A stretch of DNA of 11,027 nucleotides from Pseudomonadota bacterium (GTDB taxonomy: Bacteria; Pseudomonadota; Gammaproteobacteria; Burkholderiales; SG8-39). The stretch is from positions 1 through 11,027 of the forward strand of contig QGUL01000024.1 in the NCBI GenBank assembly GCA_003242425.1. Direction: 5' to 3'. The notes under the pieces are model-generated. The model saw only the letters and a program-made list of their open reading frames with translations, was not told the DNA's origin and ran no database searches. This document shows positions 7,095 to 11,027 of the stretch, one piece after another (position 1 is the first letter of the stretch; the number at the start of each line of letters is the position of its first letter). A program made the translations under genes and the position numbers.

Positions 7095-7140
7095 TGTAAG
7101 CCCAGTGTTTCGCGCGGTCCGCTTTTGTAAGCGTTTGTTT
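7095..7140. promoter_or_regulatory. Pair of OmpR-like boxes between the lipoprotein gene and ompR
   Basis: Box 3 (7095-7110) is TGTAAGCCCAGTGTTT and box 4 (7126-7140) is TGTAAGCGTTTGTTT. Half-site periods are 11 and 10 bp and the boxes begin 31 bp apart, as in the pair at 6508-6554. Boxes 2 and 4 are nearly identical over TTTGTAAGCGT(G/T)TGTTTCG. The site could serve the lipoprotein promoter and, about 110 bp away, ompR itself. Confidence 0.6.
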
Positions 7141-7249
7141 CGGCGCGCCCGGTGCGCGGCATTGTCGGCATCCGCGCACACCGTCCGTACACCATCCCTG
7201 CTCTGCTCAGGCTAGGATACGGCTCCCGTGATTGCCACCTCGAAGTGAC

Positions 7250-7969
7250 ATGCCGGAACCCAGAACCAAGATCCTGGTGGTCGACGACGACCTGCGCCTG
7301 CGCGACCTGCTCAACCGCTATCTCGGCCAGCAGGGCTTCGTGGTCAGAACCGTCGCCGATGCCGCGGCCATGGACAAGCAACTGGCACAGGAGCACTACG
7401 ATCTCATGGTGCTCGACCTCATGCTGCCGGGCGAGGACGGACTGTCGATCTGCCGCCGGCTGCGCGGCACCGGGAACACCATTCCGATCATCATGCTCAC
7501 GGCGCGCGGCGAGGACGTGGACCGCATCATCGGTCTGGAAATGGGCGCCGACGACTATCTGCCCAAGCCTTTCAATCCGCGCGAACTGGTGGCGCGCATC
7601 AATGCCGTGCTGCGTCGCCGCGGCGCGACGCTGCCGCCCGGCGCGCCGGCGACCGAACCCGAAACGGTGGAGTTCGGCGGCATGACGCTCAACCTCGCCA
7701 CCCGTACGCTGCACAAGAACGGCGAGCGCATCTCGCTCACGACCGGCGAATTCGCGCTGCTCAAAGTGCTGGTGACGCATCCGCGCATGCCGCTTTCGCG
7801 CGACAAGCTGATGGAACTGGCGCGGCGGCGCGAATACGAGGTCTTCGACCGCTCGATCGACGTGCAGGTCTCGCGGCTGCGCAAGCTGATCGAACCGAAC
7901 CCGTCGAGCCCGGTTTACATCCAGACCGTGCGCGGCTTCGGCTACGTCTTCGTACCCGACGGACAATGA
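7250..7969 (+). CDS. ompR: OmpR response regulator
   Basis: DNA-binding response regulator of the EnvZ/OmpR system, which controls outer-membrane and envelope genes. The 239 aa product has a receiver domain (about 6-120) with acidic pocket D13-D14, phosphoacceptor D56 in MVLDLMLPGEDG, T84 and K106 in DDYLPKPFNP. A winged-helix domain (about 138-236) contains SLTTGEFALLK, RSIDVQVSRLRKLIE and the end YIQTVRGFGYVFVPDG. Long stretches (LMVLDLMLPGEDGLSICRRL, GREY-like RRREY) match E. coli OmpR, so OmpR rather than a generic family member is meant. ATG 7250 is chosen over an upstream GTG at 7232 because it gives the OmpR-like N-terminus. It overlaps envZ by 4 nt (ATGA). The 196-bp divergent gap upstream holds two likely binding boxes. 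Confidence 0.95.
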   Translation: MPEPRTKILVVDDDLRLRDLLNRYLGQQGFVVRTVADAAAMDKQLAQEHYDLMVLDLMLPGEDGLSICRRLRGTGNTIPIIMLTARGEDVDRIIGLEMGADDYLPKPFNPRELVARINAVLRRRGATLPPGAPATEPETVEFGGMTLNLATRTLHKNGERISLTTGEFALLKVLVTHPRMPLSRDKLMELARRREYEVFDRSIDVQVSRLRKLIEPNPSSPVYIQTVRGFGYVFVPDGQ

Positions 7970-9264
7970 TGCCGCGCAGCCTGCTCTGGCGCGCCTTCCT
8001 GCTCATCGCCGTGGTGATCGTGCTCGCCATCGGCGCCTGGGTGCAGATCTTCCGCGCCTACGACGTCGAACCGCGCACGCGCCAGGTGGCGCAGATGGTG
8101 GTGAGCGTGGTCAACCTGACGCGCACGGCACTCGTCACCGCTCAGCCCGAACGCCGGCGCGATCTGCTGATCGATCTCGCCGACCAGGAAGGCATCCGCA
8201 TCTACCCCGCCGAGCCGACGGACGAGATCGAGCCGCCGCCCCCGGACCACGCCATGCTGCAATTGCTCGCGCAGGAAATCCGCCGCGATCTCGGCCAGGA
8301 AACGCGCATCGCCCGGACGCTCAACGGCGAACGCGGCTTCTGGGTGAGCTTCTACATCGGCGAGGACGAATACTGGATCATGCTGCCGCGCGAACGCGTG
8401 GAACGGCAGCTCGCCCTGCAATGGCTGGGCTGGGGTGCGCTGGTGCTCGTGCTGGCCCTGCTTGCCGCCTATTTCATCGTCTTCCGGCTGCGCGAGCCGG
8501 TCGCCGCGCTCACACGGGCCGCGCGCGAAATCGGCCGCGGCCGCATCCCCGCCCCGCTCGACGACAACGCCGGGCCGGAGGAACTGCGCACCGTCTCGCG
8601 CGCCTTCAACCAGATGGCGCGCGATCTCGCGCGGCTGGAAGAGGATCGCGCGCTGATCCTCGCCGGCGTCTCGCACGATCTGCGCACGCCGCTCGCGCGG
8701 CTGCGGCTGGGCCTGGAAATGAGCGGCGTGGACGAGGACAGCCTGCAGGCGATGTCGGCCGACATCGAGGAGATGGACCGCATCATCGGCCAGTTCCTCG
8801 ACTTCGCGCGCGCCTCGGGCGGCGAAGAGAACGCCGCCACCGATGTCGCCGCGCTCGCCGAGGATCTGGTGCGGCATTACCGTCATACCGGCCACACGCT
8901 GGACGCGCAAATCGACGACACCGGCGAACTCGCCCTCAAGCCCATGGCCCTTCGCCGCGCGATCTCCAACCTGCTCGACAACGCGTTCCGTTACGGCAAC
9001 GGCGAAGTCGCGCTGCATGTGCACTCGACGCCGAAGGACGTGACGATCGAAGTGCTGGACCGCGGCCCGGGCATTCCGCCCGAAGAAGCCGAACGCATGA
9101 AGCAGCCTTTCACGAGACTGGAAAGCGCGCGCAGCGGCAAAGGCGGTTCGGGACTGGGACTGGCGATCGTGGACCGCATCGCCCGCATGCACGGCGGCCG
9201 CTTCGAGCTGCTGCCGCGCGAAGGCGGCGGGCTCGTCGCGCGGCTCGTCCTGCCCAAAGGCTGA
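7966..9264 (+). CDS. envZ: EnvZ-type sensor histidine kinase
   Basis: Inner-membrane kinase/phosphatase partner of OmpR. The 432 aa product has TM1 (about 8-28), a periplasmic domain (about 30-150) with an acidic Pro-rich stretch (EIEPPPPDHA), TM2 (about 153-173) and a HAMP linker (about 174-226). The DHp H-box AGVSHDLRTPLARLRLG carries phosphoaccepting H237. The catalytic ATPase domain has N-box NLLDNAFRYG (335-344), G1 DRGPGI (365-370), F-box-like PFTRLE (381-386) and G2 GSGLGLA (394-400). The size and H-box agree with EnvZ (450 aa in E. coli). It starts in the ompR stop (ATGA overlap); a second ATG follows directly. It ends 3 nt before the convergent thpR stop, with no terminator seen. The signal sensed cannot be told from sequence. 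Confidence 0.93.
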   Translation: MMPRSLLWRAFLLIAVVIVLAIGAWVQIFRAYDVEPRTRQVAQMVVSVVNLTRTALVTAQPERRRDLLIDLADQEGIRIYPAEPTDEIEPPPPDHAMLQLLAQEIRRDLGQETRIARTLNGERGFWVSFYIGEDEYWIMLPRERVERQLALQWLGWGALVLVLALLAAYFIVFRLREPVAALTRAAREIGRGRIPAPLDDNAGPEELRTVSRAFNQMARDLARLEEDRALILAGVSHDLRTPLARLRLGLEMSGVDEDSLQAMSADIEEMDRIIGQFLDFARASGGEENAATDVAALAEDLVRHYRHTGHTLDAQIDDTGELALKPMALRRAISNLLDNAFRYGNGEVALHVHSTPKDVTIEVLDRGPGIPPEEAERMKQPFTRLESARSGKGGSGLGLAIVDRIARMHGGRFELLPREGGGLVARLVLPKG

Positions 9265-9267
9265 GGC

Positions 9268-9801
9268 TCAGCGTGAACCGTCTAGCGGCCAGCGCGCTTC
9301 CACCCGGTAGCGCGGCCCCGTGCCGCCTGCGGCGCGCACCAGCGCGAAGGCTTTCACCTGCCAGTCGATGTGCGGCAGCGCCGGCCAGCTCTCGGCCGGC
9401 CGCGCGTTGCGGAACAAGGTGATGTGCGGGACGAAGGCCTTGGCATCGAAACGGATGCCCGCCGCCCGCAGACGGCCGCGCAAATCCTCGACGAGCGCGG
9501 ACAGCGCAGCCGGCACCTCGTGCACACCCGCCCAGACGATCCTGTTGTGTTTCCAATAGTTCAACGCGTCCACGCGCAGCGCGAACGGCTCGCCGTGCAC
9601 GCCGGCGGCGACATGCTTGACGGCATCGAGCAGTTCGAGCGGCGTGTCGCCCAGGAAAGCGAGCGTGAGGTGGACGTCCTCGGGATGCATGCCGCGGCCG
9701 CCGCACAGCGGCGCGACGCTGCGTTGCCAGGCGGCGAGCGCCGTGCGCGTGGCCGTATCGGGCCAGAGCGCGAAGAAGAGACGAGCGTGGGCGGCCGTCA
9801 C
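9268..9801 (-). CDS. thpR: RNA 2',3'-cyclic phosphodiesterase (2H / LigT family)
   Basis: A 177 aa protein of the 2H phosphoesterase family, which hydrolyses RNA 2',3'-cyclic phosphate ends to 2'-phosphomonoesters and can ligate 2'-5' in vitro. Both HxTx active-site motifs are present: HLTLAFLG (H44) and HITLFR (H126). RLFFALWP at the start is the usual first strand. The start is a GTG at 9801 overlapping the ispF TGA as GTGA. The next in-frame Met is at residue 38, too late to keep the first strand, so GTG is favoured. It is the last gene of the ispD-ispF-thpR unit. A physiological tie to isoprenoid synthesis is not evident; tight packing is the likely reason for cotranscription. Confidence 0.93.
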   Translation of the reverse strand: MTAAHARLFFALWPDTATRTALAAWQRSVAPLCGGRGMHPEDVHLTLAFLGDTPLELLDAVKHVAAGVHGEPFALRVDALNYWKHNRIVWAGVHEVPAALSALVEDLRGRLRAAGIRFDAKAFVPHITLFRNARPAESWPALPHIDWQVKAFALVRAAGGTGPRYRVEARWPLDGSR

Positions 9802-10277
9802 ACGCGTTCGACGAGCACGACGGCTTCGGCGGCGATGCCTTCGCCCCGGCCGGTGAAACCGAGCCTTTCGGTGGTCTTGGCCTTGACGTTCACGTACGCG
9901 GCGTCGACGCCCAGATCCTCGGCGATGTTGCGCACCATCGCATCGATGTGCGGCGCCATCTTCGGCGCCTGGGCGATGATCGTCGCATCGACGTTGCCGA
10001 CGCGGTACCCCGCCTCGCGCACGCGCGTAGCCGCTTCGCGCAGCAGCACCCGGCTGTCCACGCCGCGATACCGCGGATCGCTATCGGGGAAATGACGGCC
10101 GATGTCACCGAGACCGGCCGCGCCGAAGAGCGCATCGGTGACGGCATGCAGCAGCACGTCGGCGTCGGAGTGGCCGTCCAGGCCCTTGTCGTAAGGAATG
10201 CGCACGCCGCCGATGATGAGCGGCCGTCCGCTCACCAGGGCGTGCACGTCGAAACCCTGACCGATTCTGTACTTCAT
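9798..10277 (-). CDS. ispF: 2-C-methyl-D-erythritol 2,4-cyclodiphosphate synthase
   Basis: MEP-pathway enzyme that converts CDP-methylerythritol 2-phosphate to the cyclodiphosphate with release of CMP, as a homotrimer with Zn(II). The product is 159 aa, equal to E. coli IspF. It starts [14 protein letters not shown] with metal ligands D10 and H12; the third, H44, is in [18 protein letters not shown]. Other conserved parts are [16 protein letters not shown] and the CMP-binding [22 protein letters not shown]. The ATG at 10277 overlaps the ispD stop as ATGA; the longer open frame upstream runs inside ispD and lacks IspF similarity. It supplies isoprenoid precursors with ispD directly upstream. 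Confidence 0.97.
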   Translation of the reverse strand: MKYRIGQGFDVHALVSGRPLIIGGVRIPYDKGLDGHSDADVLLHAVTDALFGAAGLGDIGRHFPDSDPRYRGVDSRVLLREAATRVREAGYRVGNVDATIIAQAPKMAPHIDAMVRNIAEDLGVDAAYVNVKAKTTERLGFTGRGEGIAAEAVVLVERV

Positions 10278-10957
10278 TTTGTCAGCAGGCGTTCGGCGGC
10301 CGCCATGTCGCCAGGATAGGTGATCTTCATGTTGCGCGCGCTGCCCAGCACGAGCCTGGGCCGCAGGCCGAGCGCTTCCACCGCGCTCGCTTCGTCGGTC
10401 GCGTCGGGCGCCGCATCGAGGCCGCGCAGCAGGGTGCCGTAACGGAACATCTGCGGCGTCTGCGCGCGCCACAGGCCTTCGCGCGGTGCGGTCGCCACGA
10501 TGCGCTGCTCGGCGTCGGCCCGCTTCAGGGTATCCGCCAACGGCACGGCGAGGATGCCGCCCACCTCGTCGTCGCGTACCGCGTCGACGAGCCGCGCCAG
10601 GTCGTCCCGGCTCAGTCCGGGACGCGCGGCGTCATGGACGAGAATCCAATCGTCGGCGTCGACCACGTCGCGTACCGCCACCAGACCGTTGCGGACGCTG
10701 TCGCGCCGCGTCGGCCCGCCGCAATAGAGCGGCGCCAAGCGTTCGCCGCAATCGCTCCAGTCCAGTTCGGCGAAACGCGTGTCTTCGGGCGACAGCACGA
10801 CGAAGACCGTCTCGATGTCCGGATGCGACAGCAGCGCGCGGACGGCATGCACGATCATCGCCGCCCCTGCGAGCGGCAGGTATTGCTTGGGTGTGTCCCC
10901 ACCCAGACGGGCTCCCGTCCCCGCGGCGGGGGTGAGCCCGTACAAGCGCTCGCTCAT
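10274..10957 (-). CDS. ispD: 2-C-methyl-D-erythritol 4-phosphate cytidylyltransferase
   Basis: MEP-pathway enzyme that transfers CMP from CTP to methylerythritol 4-phosphate. The 227 aa product has the nucleotide-binding loop [21 protein letters not shown] (11-31; key R17 and K24), [13 protein letters not shown] (80-92), HDAARP (108-113), VPLADTLKR (138-146), RAQTPQMFR (164-172), [11 protein letters not shown] (187-197) and NMKITYPGD (209-217, with K211). These match the family's substrate-binding residues. It is complete in the window. ATG 10957 gives a normal N-terminus, but no strong ribosome-binding site lies upstream. It heads the visible ispD-ispF-thpR unit; 70 nt upstream remain in view, including a T-run that may end the previous gene. 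Confidence 0.97.
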   Translation of the reverse strand: MSERLYGLTPAAGTGARLGGDTPKQYLPLAGAAMIVHAVRALLSHPDIETVFVVLSPEDTRFAELDWSDCGERLAPLYCGGPTRRDSVRNGLVAVRDVVDADDWILVHDAARPGLSRDDLARLVDAVRDDEVGGILAVPLADTLKRADAEQRIVATAPREGLWRAQTPQMFRYGTLLRGLDAAPDATDEASAVEALGLRPRLVLGSARNMKITYPGDMAAAERLLTK

Positions 10958-11006
10958 GGTCGTCGGTCGGGAGGCCGGGCGGCACGGGGGCCCGCGAAGC
11001 CGCGTT

Positions 11007-11027
11007 AAAAAACGACCCCCTGCTCCC
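11007..11027 (-). terminator. Possible distal half of an intrinsic terminator upstream of ispD
   Basis: Read on the - strand, a G-rich segment (GGGAGCAGGGGGTCG) runs into six T residues about 50 nt before the ispD ATG. This is how the second arm and T-run of an intrinsic terminator look. The first arm would lie outside the window, so this cannot be confirmed. If real, ispD needs its own promoter. Confidence 0.25.

Noticed and set aside
6522..7130. + strand open frames opposite the lipoprotein gene
   Set aside because: They lack a signal or domain, while the - strand frame has a lipobox, a GGAG site and promoter elements. Some doubt remains because the lipoprotein is low-complexity.
7213..7218. 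TAGGAT as the -10 of ompR
   Set aside because: It matches 4/6 but has no -35 partner at 16-18 bp, so it was not listed as a promoter.
6833..7966. - strand open frame (377 codons) opposite ompR and through the divergent promoter
   Set aside because: It is antisense to OmpR and would read through the boxes and promoter region.
7942..9192. Long - strand open frame (416 codons) opposite envZ
   Set aside because: It mirrors envZ codon structure, has no recognisable motif, and EnvZ motifs on the other strand are complete.

Overview
The window is very GC-rich (clearly above 60% G+C) and packed with genes. It looks like a chromosomal stretch of a proteobacterium, most likely a betaproteobacterium. 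The grounds are a Klebsiella-type ureC-E-F-G order, a hupE/ureJ nickel gene, a PagP homologue, an OmpR/EnvZ pair very close to the enterobacterial proteins, and a convergent ispD-ispF-thpR cluster. The class call is inference. No tRNA, rRNA, CRISPR array, insertion sequence or phage gene was seen, and no gene-free stretch exceeds 200 bases.

Positions 1-3895 (+ strand) hold the end of a urease operon: ureC (missing its first 70 codons), ureE with a histidine-rich tail, ureF, ureG and hupE/ureJ. ureE/ureF and ureF/ureG overlap, so translation is probably coupled. Together they supply the catalytic subunit, the nickel chaperone and GTPase assembly machinery, and a likely nickel permease. A separate + strand gene follows (4007-4588): a PagP-family outer-membrane lipid A palmitoyltransferase with its catalytic triad intact.

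Positions 4590-7053 are all on the - strand. First comes a two-gene toxin-antitoxin-like operon: a ParD-like antitoxin, then a small zeta-type P-loop kinase, with a promoter whose predicted start lies in a near-perfect 17-bp palindrome. Upstream are three small exported proteins of unknown function: 90 aa and 122 aa periplasmic proteins that share a C-terminal motif, and a 163 aa Tyr/Arg-rich lipoprotein.

Positions 7250-9264 (+) encode OmpR and EnvZ with a 4-nt overlap. Positions 9268-10957 (-) encode IspD, IspF and ThpR, chained by 4-nt overlaps; IspD and IspF catalyse steps of the MEP isoprenoid pathway.

The most interesting unexplained structure is a four-copy regulatory repeat, TGTAA(G/A)C-N3/4-TGTTT, whose half-sites are 10-11 bp apart. 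It occurs as two pairs with 31-32 bp between copies. One pair lies upstream of the 122 aa gene; the other lies between the lipoprotein gene and ompR. In both places the proximal copy is exactly 9 nt from a TANNNT -10-like hexamer. The half-sites resemble enterobacterial OmpR sites, so the small envelope proteins look like a local, activator-dependent OmpR regulon.
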